DNA of 64,000 nucleotides from SZUA-309 sp965215995 (GCA_965215995.1 OZ244128.1:1054001-1118000); one strand, 5' to 3'; numbered from the stretch's first letter, positions 1-8,685 are shown. Translations and numbers: made by a program. Notes: generated by a model not told the origin, from the letters alone.

Positions 1-324
1 CGTGCGCAGCCAGTAAGCAACATCGGTCACCACATTCATCGGGCATACCCAGGCGCAAAACGCCCGACCACCGACCATCAGGTAGAAAGCGATGACGATG
101 AGCGCGCCGGTCACGGCGGTGAGCTCAGGCAGGTGGCCGGCCAGCAGAGTCTGAGCAAAAACGAAAGGATCCGTCAGCGGCAGCACTTCCAGGGTCATGC
201 TGGAAGAGAGATTACCTTTCACCCACCAGACACTGAACCAGGGCCCGAGCAGGAACAGGCCCAGCACGAAACACTGCGTCGCCCGCCGCGCAATCAGCCA
301 GCGATTGTTCCAGACGAGGCTCAT
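1..324 (-). CDS. napH: NapH, quinol dehydrogenase membrane component (partial, C-terminal part off the left edge)
   Basis: Translating the minus strand from an ATG at 324 gives an open frame that runs off the window after 108 residues. It opens with a short cytoplasmic end, a first membrane helix (CFVLGLFLLGPWFSVWWV), a loop, a second helix and the motif FCAWVCPMN that is typical of the NapH family just before its cytoplasmic 4Fe-4S part. NapH works with NapG to pass quinol electrons across the inner membrane to the periplasmic nitrate reductase. The start overlaps the napG stop as ATGA, so the two are translationally coupled. napB and napC are not visible and may lie to the left. Confidence 0.9.
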   Translation of the reverse strand, partial: MSLVWNNRWLIARRATQCFVLGLFLLGPWFSVWWVKGNLSSSMTLEVLPLTDPFVFAQTLLAGHLPELTAVTGALIVIAFYLMVGGRAFCAWVCPMNVVTDVAYWLRT

Positions 325-1109
325 TGCCGTGGCTCCGTCGGAATCGGCTTCAGGCCTTCGTCGAAGTCGTAATCCATATGGTCCGGCATGTTGTACTCAT
401 GCTCGGGCTCTGCACCGATCAGGCTCTCACCGGCCTTATCCTTCTCCTCCCAGCCGAGCTGGTAATGATCAGCAGCCCGACCCTTGGCGAGCGACACGGG
501 AAAGACCTTAATGGCTGCCTCGGGCAGCACGCAGGCGTGCTCGCACTTGCCGCAGCCGGTGCACGCATCTGAATGCACCGTAGGCAGGAACATGGCGTGA
601 CCGCCGCTGCGCTGATTGTGCTGTAGCTCCAGGGTGATGGCCTCATCGATAGACGGACAGACCCGGTAGCAGACATCACACCGCAGCCCTAAAAAGTTCA
701 GGCAGGTCTCCTGGTCGATCAGCACGGCCAGACCCATGTCCGCATCGTCGATGTCGGTGAGGCTGTGATCCAGCGCCCCGGTCGGACAGGCCACCACACA
801 GGGAATGTCCTCACACATCTCACAAGGAACGTCCCGGGCCGTGAAGTACGGCGTGCCCACGGCTACATCTTCGCCCAGTGTTGCCAGCTTCAACGTATCG
901 AACGGACAGTCGCGAACGCAGAGACCGCAGCGCACGCAGGCGCCGAGAAAGTTCTCCTCCGCCAACGCCCCGGGTGGCCGCAGGCTCTGGGCAGGAAGTG
1001 CGGACGATTTGAGCGCAAACATCCCCACACCCGCACCGGCCAGCGCCGCGCCGCAGGCGGTCTTGGCAATACCAGCGACGAAACGCCGCCGGTTGGCATC
1101 GGGAACCAT
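321..1109 (-). CDS. napG: NapG, periplasmic quinol dehydrogenase ferredoxin
   Basis: This 262-residue protein begins with a Tat leader (NRRRFVAGIAK, then a hydrophobic stretch) and carries four 4Fe-4S clusters: C58/61/64/68, C96/99/104/108, C136/144/147/151 and C183/186/189/193. The third set has the C-x7-C-x2-C-x3-C spacing seen in NapG/MauM ferredoxins. NapG is the periplasmic partner of NapH and moves electrons from ubiquinol or menaquinol toward NapA. Length and motif order are those of the family. It lies 21 bases downstream of napA and overlaps napH by four bases, so it is part of the same operon. Confidence 0.95.
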   Translation of the reverse strand: MVPDANRRRFVAGIAKTACGAALAGAGVGMFALKSSALPAQSLRPPGALAEENFLGACVRCGLCVRDCPFDTLKLATLGEDVAVGTPYFTARDVPCEMCEDIPCVVACPTGALDHSLTDIDDADMGLAVLIDQETCLNFLGLRCDVCYRVCPSIDEAITLELQHNQRSGGHAMFLPTVHSDACTGCGKCEHACVLPEAAIKVFPVSLAKGRAADHYQLGWEEKDKAGESLIGAEPEHEYNMPDHMDYDFDEGLKPIPTEPRQ

Positions 1110-1130
1110 GATCGTGCCTTCAGCGTCGGA

Positions 1131-3635
1131 TCAGGCCTTGCTGACCTTCATGGCGCACTTTTTGTAGTCCGTCTGCTTGGAGATCGGGCAGGTGGCATCC
1201 AGGGTCAGCTTGTTGATCAGCCGCCGGGCATCGAACCAGGGCACGAAGGCCAGGCCTTCCGGCGGCTGGTTGCGGCCTCGAGTTTCCACCTTGGCGGTGA
1301 TGTGACCGCGGCGGGTTTCCAGGTGGGCCGTGTCGCCTCGCTTCAGACCGCGCTTCTCCGCGTCCTTCGGGTGCATGAACACCAGAGCGTCGGGGAATGC
1401 TCGGTAAAGCTCCGGTACCCGTTGAGTCATGGTGCCGGAGTGCCAGTGCTCCAGCACTCGGCCGGTGGTCAGCCACATGTCGTACTCATCGTCCGGCGCC
1501 TCAGCCGGAGGCTCGTAGGGCAGCGCGAAGATGAGGGCCTTCTTGTCCGGCTTGCCGTAGAAGCTCACCTCCTCGCCTTTGTTCACGAAAGGATCGTAAC
1601 CTTCCCGATAGCGCCAGAGGGTTTCCTTGCCATCCACCACCGGCCAGCGCAAGCCGCGTACCTTGTGGTAGGTATCGAACTCACCGAGGTCGTGACCGAT
1701 CTTCGGTCCTTCGGTACCGAAACGCCGATACTCCTCGAACAATCCCTTCTGAATGTAGTAGCCGAAGTGGTCCATCTCGTCGTTGGCGAACTCGTCACCC
1801 CGATCGTTGGTCACCTTCTGCTTCGCATAGGCATTGACCTGGCCGTTCGCGAAGAGCACGTCGTAGAGGGTCTTGCCTCTGTACTCCGGCTTTTTCGCGA
1901 GCAGCTCTTCCGGCCAGATGTCGGCGACCTTCAGTCGCTTCGAGAACTCCACCAGTTGCCAGAGATCGGACTTGGCTTCACCCGGCGCGTTCACCTGCTG
2001 GCGCCAGAATTGGGTTCTGCGTTCGGCGTTCCCATAGGCGCCTTCCTTCTCCGTCCACATCGCCGTGGGCAGGATCAGGTCCGATGCCATGGCTGTGACC
2101 GTGGGATACGGATCCGAGCAGACGATGAAGTTCTTCGGATTCCGGTAGCCAGGCAGGGTCTCCTCGTTCATGTTGGCCGCGGCCTGCACGTTGTTGTTGC
2201 ACATCACCCAGTAGGCGTTGAGCTTGCCGTCCTTGAGGTTCCGGTTGTGCAGCACGGCGTGATAGCCGGGCTTGGCAACGATGGTGCCTTCCGGCAGCTT
2301 CCACACGTCCTCGGCAAACTTGCGATGGGTCTCGTTGGCCACCACCAGATCAGCGGGCAGACGGTGCGCGAAGGTGCCAACCTCCCGGGCCGTACCACAA
2401 GCAGAAGGCTGACCGGTGATCGAGAACGGGCCGTTGCCGGGCTCGGAAATCTTGCCGTTCAGCAGGTGCACGTTGTAGATCAGGTTGCTCGCCCAGGTGC
2501 CCCGGGTGTGCTGATTGAAGCCCATGGTCCACAAGGACATGACCTTGATCTTGGGATCCGCGTAGAGTTCCGCCAGTTCCAGCAGCTGCTCCTTGGGCAC
2601 ACCGGAGAGCTCGCTGGTGTACTCCAGCGTGTAAGTGGAGACGAACTTGGCGAAGTCTTCGAAGCTCATGGGCTCGGAGCCGCCTGCCTTGTCCGCGTTG
2701 GCCGCCGCTTTCTGTAGCGGGTGCTCTGGACGGAGCCCGTAGCCGATGTCCCGGTTACCCTCACGAATGTTGACGTGTTTCTTCAGGAACTCGTGATCGA
2801 CATTGCCGGTCTGGATGATGTGGTTGGCCACATAGTTCAGGATGGCAAGGTCCGTCTGGGGCTCGAAGACAATGCCGTTGTCCGCCAGATCGAAACATCT
2901 GTGCTTGAAGGTGGAGAGAACGGCCACCTTGCAACCTTCGTGGGTCAGGCGGCGGTCAGTGAGCCGCGACCAGAGGATGGGGTGCATCTCGGCCATGTTG
3001 GAACCCCAGAGCACGAAGGCATCGGCATGCTCCAGGTCGTCGTAGCAGCCCATGGGCTCATCCGAGCCGAAGGTGCGCATGAATCCAGCCACCGCGGAAG
3101 CCATGCAGTGGCGGGCATTGGGCTCGATGTTGTTGCTTCTAAGGCCCGCCTTCATGAGCTTCACTGCGGCGTAGCCCTCCCAGACCGTCCACTGCCCCGA
3201 GCCGAACATACCCACGGACTCAGGGCCGTTCTCCTTGACGGCCTGGGTCCACTTCTCGGCCATGATGTCGAAGGCATCGTCCCAGGAGATCGGCGCGAAC
3301 TCGCCGTTCTTGTCGTACTTGCCGTCGGTCATGCGCAGGAGCGGCTGGGTGAGCCGGTCGCCACCACTCTGGATCTTCGACAGGAAGTAGCCCTTGATAC
3401 AGTTGAGACCGCGATTCACCGGCGCGTCCGGGTCGCCTTGCGTGGCGATGATGCGTTCGTCCTTCACGCCCACCAGCACGCTGCAGCCGGTGCCGCAGAA
3501 TCGGCACGGCGCTTTGTCCCAGCGCACACCTTCCTCGGGAATGGCGTTGGCCGTACTCGGAACCGAGGCACCTGCGGCTGCGGCGGTGGCAGCAACGGCG
3601 TTGCTTTTTACGAAATCTCTGCGGGTTACTTTCAT
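1131..3635 (-). CDS. napA: NapA, catalytic subunit of periplasmic nitrate reductase
   Basis: The 834-residue product has a twin-arginine leader (TRRDFVK, residues 4-10) followed by a hydrophobic Ala-rich segment ending near TANA. The 4Fe-4S cluster ligands are C44, C47, C51 and C79, and C177 in the motif NARHCMAS is the expected molybdenum ligand of NapA-type Mo-bis-MGD enzymes. Domains follow the usual Molybdopterin order with the dinucleotide-binding fold at the C terminus. NapA reduces nitrate to nitrite in the periplasm. It is full length for the family (about 830). Its start overlaps the napD stop by four bases, which fits NapD binding the Tat leader as it is made. Confidence 0.98.
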   Translation of the reverse strand: MKVTRRDFVKSNAVAATAAAAGASVPSTANAIPEEGVRWDKAPCRFCGTGCSVLVGVKDERIIATQGDPDAPVNRGLNCIKGYFLSKIQSGGDRLTQPLLRMTDGKYDKNGEFAPISWDDAFDIMAEKWTQAVKENGPESVGMFGSGQWTVWEGYAAVKLMKAGLRSNNIEPNARHCMASAVAGFMRTFGSDEPMGCYDDLEHADAFVLWGSNMAEMHPILWSRLTDRRLTHEGCKVAVLSTFKHRCFDLADNGIVFEPQTDLAILNYVANHIIQTGNVDHEFLKKHVNIREGNRDIGYGLRPEHPLQKAAANADKAGGSEPMSFEDFAKFVSTYTLEYTSELSGVPKEQLLELAELYADPKIKVMSLWTMGFNQHTRGTWASNLIYNVHLLNGKISEPGNGPFSITGQPSACGTAREVGTFAHRLPADLVVANETHRKFAEDVWKLPEGTIVAKPGYHAVLHNRNLKDGKLNAYWVMCNNNVQAAANMNEETLPGYRNPKNFIVCSDPYPTVTAMASDLILPTAMWTEKEGAYGNAERRTQFWRQQVNAPGEAKSDLWQLVEFSKRLKVADIWPEELLAKKPEYRGKTLYDVLFANGQVNAYAKQKVTNDRGDEFANDEMDHFGYYIQKGLFEEYRRFGTEGPKIGHDLGEFDTYHKVRGLRWPVVDGKETLWRYREGYDPFVNKGEEVSFYGKPDKKALIFALPYEPPAEAPDDEYDMWLTTGRVLEHWHSGTMTQRVPELYRAFPDALVFMHPKDAEKRGLKRGDTAHLETRRGHITAKVETRGRNQPPEGLAFVPWFDARRLINKLTLDATCPISKQTDYKKCAMKVSKA

Positions 3636-3922
3636 TGTGAAAACTCCTCGTCCAGGAAGCTTGTCTCGTCGGTGTAGTGATAGGTCAGGGATGCGGACAG
3701 CACCCCGTCTGTGTTTCTGATATCGGTGAAGGTGTCGGCCATTACCCGCTCGTCCGTGCTCTCGACAATGACGATCAACCGACCATCGCCCAGGTCGTCG
3801 TGCACTTCCACGCCGGGCATGGCCTCAAGTGCTGACGTGACCGGGACTGCGGCTTCCGGCCTTGCGTGCACGAGAACGCCGCTGATCTGTTCGGTTGCTA
3901 CTGGCATGTTTCCTGAGCTCAT
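3632..3922 (-). CDS. napD: NapD, Tat-leader-binding chaperone for NapA
   Basis: A 96-residue protein with the NapD ferredoxin-like fold signature: ISGVLVHARPEA near the start, then EAMPGVEVH and GRLIVIVES. NapD binds the NapA signal peptide and holds back export until the cofactor is in place. The gene sits between napF and napA, overlapping napF by four bases (3919-3922) and napA by four (3632-3635), so the three are coupled. The length and the beta-alpha-beta pattern match the family. No oddity was seen. Confidence 0.93.
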   Translation of the reverse strand: MSSGNMPVATEQISGVLVHARPEAAVPVTSALEAMPGVEVHDDLGDGRLIVIVESTDERVMADTFTDIRNTDGVLSASLTYHYTDETSFLDEEFSQ

Positions 3923-4212
3923 GATCGTGCTCCGGTAACCAGGCGAATGCAGCTAACGGGACACACCGGAATGCACGCACCACATCCCGTGCAGCACTCG
4001 GAATCGACTAACGGAGCGGGCGGTGCCTGCAGTCGGGGTTGGAATCGGATCGCGGAAGCCTCGCAGGCATCGCCACAGGCTCGACACTCCACCCGATTGC
4101 TGGCGAGGCAACTGGGTTGAATGTCTGCAGTGAGATCAGCACCTGTAGCAGCGCCCGGTTGGCTCGCCTGCCAACCACCTCTGAGAAACTGCGCTCGCGA
4201 AAGAACCGTCAC
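3919..4212 (-). CDS. napF: NapF, short form of the cytoplasmic nap ferredoxin
   Basis: This 97-residue protein starts with the NapF-like SRAQFLRGGW and then has only two iron-sulfur motifs, C35/C43/C46/C50 (CLASNRVECRACGDAC) and C74/C77/C80/C84 (CTGCGACIPVC). NapF of well-studied operons is about 160 residues long and has additional N-terminal cluster motifs. Here the N-terminal tag is joined almost directly to the last two clusters. NapF is a cytoplasmic protein thought to help NapA mature. Position first in napFDAGH and overlap with napD support the call. The internal shortening is real in the sequence; whether it changes function is unknown. Confidence 0.85.
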   Translation of the reverse strand: MTVLSRAQFLRGGWQASQPGAATGADLTADIQPSCLASNRVECRACGDACEASAIRFQPRLQAPPAPLVDSECCTGCGACIPVCPVSCIRLVTGARS

Positions 4213-4269
4213 AACTTACTCCACTGCCTCAATGTTCCCAGAGAGGAGCGCGTTCAGGTATCCGTGAAT

Positions 4270-4731
4270 CTACGTGGCGACGGAGACGGAAAGGGTGCCG
4301 CTCGAGAGAATCTTCGCGCGCAGGCCACCTCGACCACGCAGCGCATCCATAGCACCTTCGCACAAAGCCTGATCCATCCAGTAGCAGGGCCTGGACTCCT
4401 CAACGCCTTCGAAACGAACGCCCTGCACTTCGAACTCCTCGCCGATCAGTGCGTTCAGATCCGCACCGCGGACGATCACGTTGCGCCGGAGCGCCGCTGT
4501 GGATTTGCCATCCAACCCAAACTGACGATCGAGCGCCTCGAACGTCTCCTCGGAAAAGAAGGTGATCTGCTTGTGATCCTGCTCGCAATCGAAGTAGCGG
4601 TCACCGTGGATGCCCCTGCCGGCGACGCAATCGATCTTCTGCACACGCTCAATGCCGTGCTTACCGGCCGGTTTGCCATGGTGACCCACATAGTTGTGGC
4701 CGGGTGAAATGTAGATGTCCACGATTTGCAT
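4270..4731 (-). CDS. MOSC-domain protein next to nap
   Basis: A 153-residue MOSC-type beta-barrel protein. Visible features are GIHGDRYF, KQITFFSEE, the LRRNVIVRG strand, and PCYWMD with the cysteine typical of MOSC domains, thought to carry sulfur or bind molybdenum cofactor. I chose the ATG at 4731 because it starts MQIVDIYISPGHNYVGHHG, the usual beginning of this group, and has AGGAG eleven bases upstream; an in-frame ATG at 4794 is possible. The gene ends 57 bases before napF on the same strand, so it may be the first gene of the nap transcript. A role in molybdenum-cofactor handling for NapA is inference. Confidence 0.85.
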   Translation of the reverse strand: MQIVDIYISPGHNYVGHHGKPAGKHGIERVQKIDCVAGRGIHGDRYFDCEQDHKQITFFSEETFEALDRQFGLDGKSTAALRRNVIVRGADLNALIGEEFEVQGVRFEGVEESRPCYWMDQALCEGAMDALRGRGGLRAKILSSGTLSVSVAT

Positions 4732-4805
4732 GACTGGGGCTGCTCCTGACGGGCGCTCGGAGAAAAACGCAAGCCTACTCTGGGTGGAATCCATGCACCG
4801 GTCAC

Positions 4806-4821
4806 TCCGTAACCTTACGGA
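4806..4821. promoter_or_regulatory. 16-bp inverted repeat upstream of the MOSC-nap genes
   Basis: TCCGTAACCTTACGGA is a perfect inverted repeat with 7-bp arms and a 2-bp spacer, in the 169-base gap between the small gene at 4901-5242 and the MOSC gene. It does not match the NarL/NarP heptamers (TACYYMT) or the FNR site (TTGAT-N4-ATCAA) as I know them. It could bind an unidentified regulator of MOSC-nap. Only the symmetry is direct evidence. Confidence 0.4.
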
Positions 4822-4900
4822 TGCACGGCGGGCCTATGAGTGCCTTAAACTGCGGGAGCTTTCAGCTGCGGGTGCCGACGTTCGAGCGCGTCACCGAGCC

Positions 4901-5242
4901 TCAGTAGCCGAGCGTTTCTACCACAGCCACCAGATCAGCGAAGCTGGCGGAGTCCAGCTTCGCCATCAGCGCCTTCCGATCCAATCCGGGGATGTCCTCT
5001 GTGCCGAGCTCCACTTCCATGGACAGCTCGAGGATTTCGTGTGGCGCAAGCACCCCGGTCGCGCAGATCTGGCGCAAGCACTCCCACTCCGCTTCGCTAA
5101 GTTCGATCCCATGCCGGGTTAGGATCTCCAGGTACCGCTCTGCCGCCCGGTTGAGGCGACTGCTGATCTCCATGGTGTTGGCTTCGTCTTCCGTCAGCCG
5201 TGCAAGCGGCGGGCCGAAGTAGATCCTGGTCTTCTTGTTCAA
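4901..5242 (-). CDS. small unknown protein upstream of the MOSC-nap genes
   Basis: A 113-residue, mostly helical, acidic protein that I do not recognise. It starts at a TTG (5242) with a strong GGAGGAG eight bases upstream, which argues that it is a real gene. There is no signal peptide, membrane segment or cysteine motif; the single pair of cysteines is in ECLRQICATG. The C terminus repeats short Leu/Asp-rich helices (FADLVAVVETLGY). It lies on the same strand as MOSC-nap, 169 bases upstream, and is divergent from the ferredoxin gene at 5382. A regulatory or accessory role for nitrate respiration is only suggested by position. Confidence 0.6.
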   Translation of the reverse strand: MNKKTRIYFGPPLARLTEDEANTMEISSRLNRAAERYLEILTRHGIELSEAEWECLRQICATGVLAPHEILELSMEVELGTEDIPGLDRKALMAKLDSASFADLVAVVETLGY

Positions 5243-5381
5243 GCGGCTGACTCCTCCAACTAAGGGAACCTACTGAGTTCGCTGTGCTGCTATTTCAGGC
5301 ACTCTTCACCGCGCCGTACTTCGCTCCGCAGATGACGGGCAGGCTGAGCCGGATCTGCAATGAATGCCTGGGAGGGTAAGC

Positions 5382-6473
5382 GTGACAGATCAGCAAATCC
5401 CGTTAAAGGACATCACTCTTGAGGCATGTCCTTCGGCCTCCGAGCTTCCGTCCTGCGAACCCCAGACCTTCGATCCGGCAGACGCCCCTACCATGAGCCG
5501 GCGTAAGTTCGTGAAGAACACCAGCGGGCTGTCTGCCGCCTCACTCATGGGCACCGCGGCGCTGATGACCAACTCTGACGAAGCGCACGCGAATCTGGAA
5601 TGGGCCGAGTGGTTTCAGGGCAACTACCGACTGATGTCCGACGAAGAGAAGGAACAGGCGGTTGCCCGTCTGGAGAAGCGCTACTCCGCCGAGTACGGCA
5701 AGAATGTAACCGTGGACACCACGCCGGCCGAGGAAGGCGTGCTGTTCGGCTACGCGCTCAACATCCAGAAGTGCATCGGCTGCCGACGCTGTGCCAAAGC
5801 CTGCGTGGAGGAAAACAACCAATCCCGGGGCGATCAGGAGATCGAGTGGATCCGGGTGCTGAAGATGCAGAAAGGCACCTTCACCGCGGAGAAGATGCCC
5901 GAAGGCTATCCGGAAGACTACGGCATCGAGATTGGCGGAAACTCCTACACCGCTGCCGGTGTGGTCGACGAAGGCGAACACTACTACGACCCGAAGCTGG
6001 TTCCCGAAGAAGACTTCTTCTATATGCCCATCGCCTGCATGCAGTGCGAGAAACCGCCCTGCGTGAAGGTCTGCCCGGTTCGAACCACGTATCGGGAGCC
6101 GGACGGCGTCGTGGTGGTGGACTACAACTGGTGCATCGGCTGCCGGATGTGCATCGGCGCCTGCCCTTACTGGGCGCGCCGCTTCAACTGGGGTGAGCCA
6201 AAGCTGCCGGCCTCCGACATGAACCCCGACACTCACTACCTGGGTAACAGACCACGTATGAAAGGCGTGGTGGAGAAATGCACGTTCTGTCTGCAGCGCA
6301 CTCGCAAGGGCCGCTACCCGGCATGCGTTGAGGTTTGTCCGGTGGGGGCGCGGAAGTTCGGCAATCTGCTGGACCCGGAAAGTGAGGTCCGCCGAGTGCT
6401 CGCCAACAAACGGGTGTTCCGCATGAAGGCAGATCTCAACACCTACCCGAAATTCTTCTACTACGTGGACTAG
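5382..6473 (+). CDS. Tat-exported four-cluster ferredoxin (NrfC/HybA type)
   Basis: A 363-residue electron-transfer subunit with a twin-arginine motif (SRRKFVK, about residues 39-45) after an unusually long N-terminal stretch, and sixteen cysteines in four 4Fe-4S motifs: CIGCRRCAKAC, CMQCEKPPCVKVC, CIGCRMCIGAC and CTFC...CVEVC. This arrangement is that of NrfC, TtrB and DmsB-like proteins, which link an NrfD membrane subunit to a periplasmic redox partner. I use the GTG at 5382 because GGGAGGG lies at 5370-5376; the ATG at 5364 lies upstream of that site. The nrfD-like gene follows after 10 bases. The partner enzyme is not encoded beside it in the normal way, so its exact circuit is uncertain. 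Confidence 0.9.
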   Translation: MTDQQIPLKDITLEACPSASELPSCEPQTFDPADAPTMSRRKFVKNTSGLSAASLMGTAALMTNSDEAHANLEWAEWFQGNYRLMSDEEKEQAVARLEKRYSAEYGKNVTVDTTPAEEGVLFGYALNIQKCIGCRRCAKACVEENNQSRGDQEIEWIRVLKMQKGTFTAEKMPEGYPEDYGIEIGGNSYTAAGVVDEGEHYYDPKLVPEEDFFYMPIACMQCEKPPCVKVCPVRTTYREPDGVVVVDYNWCIGCRMCIGACPYWARRFNWGEPKLPASDMNPDTHYLGNRPRMKGVVEKCTFCLQRTRKGRYPACVEVCPVGARKFGNLLDPESEVRRVLANKRVFRMKADLNTYPKFFYYVD

Positions 6474-6483
6474 GGGCGCAGAC

Positions 6484-7749
6484 GTGAAAAACATCCTCAA
6501 CTTCTGCATCGATTTCCTGCTCTGCATCTGGCGCGGTAGCGTCAAATACTGGGCCTGGCTCGCCTTCCTCTGGATATTCATCCTGTTCTGGTTCTACGGG
6601 AACTACATGCAACTCACGCATGGCATGATCGTCACCGGGCTGACCGACCAGGTAAGCTGGGGGATTTATCTTGCCAACTTCGTGTTTCTCGTCGGGGTAG
6701 CCGCTGGGGCAGTGACCGTGGTGTTCCCCGCTTACGTCTACAAGCACAAGGCTTTGCACGAGGTGACCGTTCTAGGCGAGCTTCTGGCCATCTCAGCCGT
6801 GATCATGTGCATGCTGTTCGTGCTCAATCACATGGGCCGGCCGGACCGCCTCTGGCACATGGCGCCCATCATCGGCATCTACAACTTCCCAGGCTCCATG
6901 CTTTCCTGGGACGTGATCGTGCTGGTGGGCTATCTGCTGCTCAACATCGTCGGCGGTTTCTACTATCTGTACAAGAAATACACCGGCGAGCCGCTCAACA
7001 ACAAGATCTACCTGCCGGTGATCTACGTGGCCATCGTCTGGGCGCTCTCCATCCATACGGTGACGGCCTTTCTCATCAACACCATGCCTGCAAGGCCCAT
7101 GTGGCACCACGGCATGATGCCCATCCGCTTCATCGCAACCGCATTCGCCGCAGGGCCGGCGCTGATCATCATCGTGTTCACGCTCGTCCGGAACAACACC
7201 AAGCTCTGGATCAAGGACGAGGCGCTCGACCTGCTCTCGCAGATCGTGGTCTGGTGTCTCGGCATCGCCATCTTCCTTACGCTCTCAGAGGTCGTTACCG
7301 AGTTTTACCATCCCACCGAACACTCCCTCGGTATGAAGTACCTCATGTTCGGTCACAACGGGCTGACCAGCCTGGTGCCCTGGTTCTGGATATCGGCAAT
7401 CGGGCTGGTGGGCTCCTTCTTCATGCTGCTGATCCCCTGGGTGCGTAAGGACTACGACCTGCTACCCTGGATCTGCGCCGTGGCCTTCCTTGCGATCTGG
7501 GTGGAAAAAGGCATGGGGCTGATGATCCCGGGCTCGATCCCCACGCCCATCGGCGAGTTCACCGAATACACGCCCTCATCCATTGAGATCATGAACAGCC
7601 TGGGTAACTGGGCCATAGGCTTTCTGGTGCTGACACTCCTGCTCAAAGGAGCAATCGGAATACTCACCGGAGAAGTACGGCTCGCCAATCGCGAGAAGTC
7701 CGAGGCCACCGATATGGGGATTGAGAAACAGGGGTACGCCGATGCCTGA
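6484..7749 (+). CDS. NrfD/PsrC-family quinone-interacting membrane subunit
   Basis: A 421-residue integral membrane protein with about ten hydrophobic helices and the family pattern of NrfD/PsrC proteins (VSWGIYLANFVFLVGVAAG, FVLNHMGRPDRLW, then SMLSWDVIVL). Such subunits exchange electrons and protons between the quinone pool and a four-cluster ferredoxin on the periplasmic side. It follows the ferredoxin gene by 10 bases and its last codons overlap the start of the cytochrome gene. The length suits the long NrfD group with extra C-terminal helices (QrcD/HybB-like) better than the eight-helix E. coli NrfD. Confidence 0.92.
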   Translation: MKNILNFCIDFLLCIWRGSVKYWAWLAFLWIFILFWFYGNYMQLTHGMIVTGLTDQVSWGIYLANFVFLVGVAAGAVTVVFPAYVYKHKALHEVTVLGELLAISAVIMCMLFVLNHMGRPDRLWHMAPIIGIYNFPGSMLSWDVIVLVGYLLLNIVGGFYYLYKKYTGEPLNNKIYLPVIYVAIVWALSIHTVTAFLINTMPARPMWHHGMMPIRFIATAFAAGPALIIIVFTLVRNNTKLWIKDEALDLLSQIVVWCLGIAIFLTLSEVVTEFYHPTEHSLGMKYLMFGHNGLTSLVPWFWISAIGLVGSFFMLLIPWVRKDYDLLPWICAVAFLAIWVEKGMGLMIPGSIPTPIGEFTEYTPSSIEIMNSLGNWAIGFLVLTLLLKGAIGILTGEVRLANREKSEATDMGIEKQGYADA

Positions 7750-8536
7750 TCAGAATGCAACAACCCGGAGACGCGACTCGAAGGGGGTGGCAATGATTGG
7801 CCTCATTGCCACCGGCGCCGTTCTCGCGACGTTGACGACGGGCGTTCAGGCTGCGGAAACCTGCTTCGAGGGCAGGGAGAAGGGCACCAGCGTAACTGTC
7901 ACCGAGAACGAATCCGGTGTGCCGAACGTCAAGTGCTCGGAAACCACCGGCGGCGTTCTGTGGTGGAGCGACGCGTTCGACGGCACCGTGCCCATGGCGG
8001 AAATGCCGGTGGAAGCGGACTACAGCCACGCCGAGGCGGTGGTGAAACCCAGAGACACGCAGATGAGTCTGTATTCGGTGTGTGGCGTCGCTTGTCACAA
8101 CGGCAGCTTTCCACCACCCAGCGACGACAACACGCCGCGTACGTTAACGATGCATCAGGACCTGGTGCCGGATGCAACCGATCTTCAGCATGGTCGAGGC
8201 AGCGTATGGTGCCTGGATTGCCACCACACCGAGACCCGAAACAAGTTCGTGGACCACAATGGTGGTGAGATCGACTTCAACTCGCCGCAGGTACTATGCG
8301 GCAAGTGCCACGGCCCTCTGTTCCGCGACTGGCGCGATGGTCTGCACGGCAAGCGCATCGGCGATTGGGCGACCACCGGCAAAAAACGCTGGTTCGTCTG
8401 CACGGAGTGCCACGATCCTCACGATGTACAGCAAGGGGAGCGGAACTCGGGCTTCGCGCAGATCCAGCCGGAACCGCCGCCGCAACTGCCGAAGGGGATG
8501 GAGAACGCGGATCACGAGCGGCATCACGGGCACTGA
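7742..8536 (+). CDS. multiheme cytochrome c with three CXXCH and one CX3CH motif
   Basis: A 264-residue exported protein. The N terminus has an Arg/Lys-rich stretch (TTRRRDSKG) and a hydrophobic core ending near GVQAAE. Heme motifs are C157-L-D-C160-H, C186-G-K-C189-H and C220-T-E-C223-H, plus an atypical C114-G-V-A-C118-H in which three residues separate the cysteines. The tail is His-rich (HERHHGH). It overlaps the NrfD-like gene by eight bases, so it should be the electron partner of the ferredoxin/NrfD module. An upstream TTG at 7721 and an internal ATG at 7793 are alternative starts. I do not recognise a named family. Confidence 0.85.
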   Translation: MPDQNATTRRRDSKGVAMIGLIATGAVLATLTTGVQAAETCFEGREKGTSVTVTENESGVPNVKCSETTGGVLWWSDAFDGTVPMAEMPVEADYSHAEAVVKPRDTQMSLYSVCGVACHNGSFPPPSDDNTPRTLTMHQDLVPDATDLQHGRGSVWCLDCHHTETRNKFVDHNGGEIDFNSPQVLCGKCHGPLFRDWRDGLHGKRIGDWATTGKKRWFVCTECHDPHDVQQGERNSGFAQIQPEPPPQLPKGMENADHERHHGH

Positions 8537-8685
8537 TCCGCAACGTCGCCAAGCGGCAACCTGCACGATCACATCTTCCACTGGCTTGAACCCAGGTGTC
8601 AGTCAGCACCGTGGATCTGCCAGCATGAATCTGTATAAATGGTCTCCATCATGCGACCCTGCGCATGACTGACGGGAGAGCCATC

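Noticed and set aside
765..2717. 650-codon open frame on the plus strand
   Set aside because: It lies opposite napA and napG and has low-complexity His/Arg/Gly-rich sequence, the usual mirror of a GC-rich gene.
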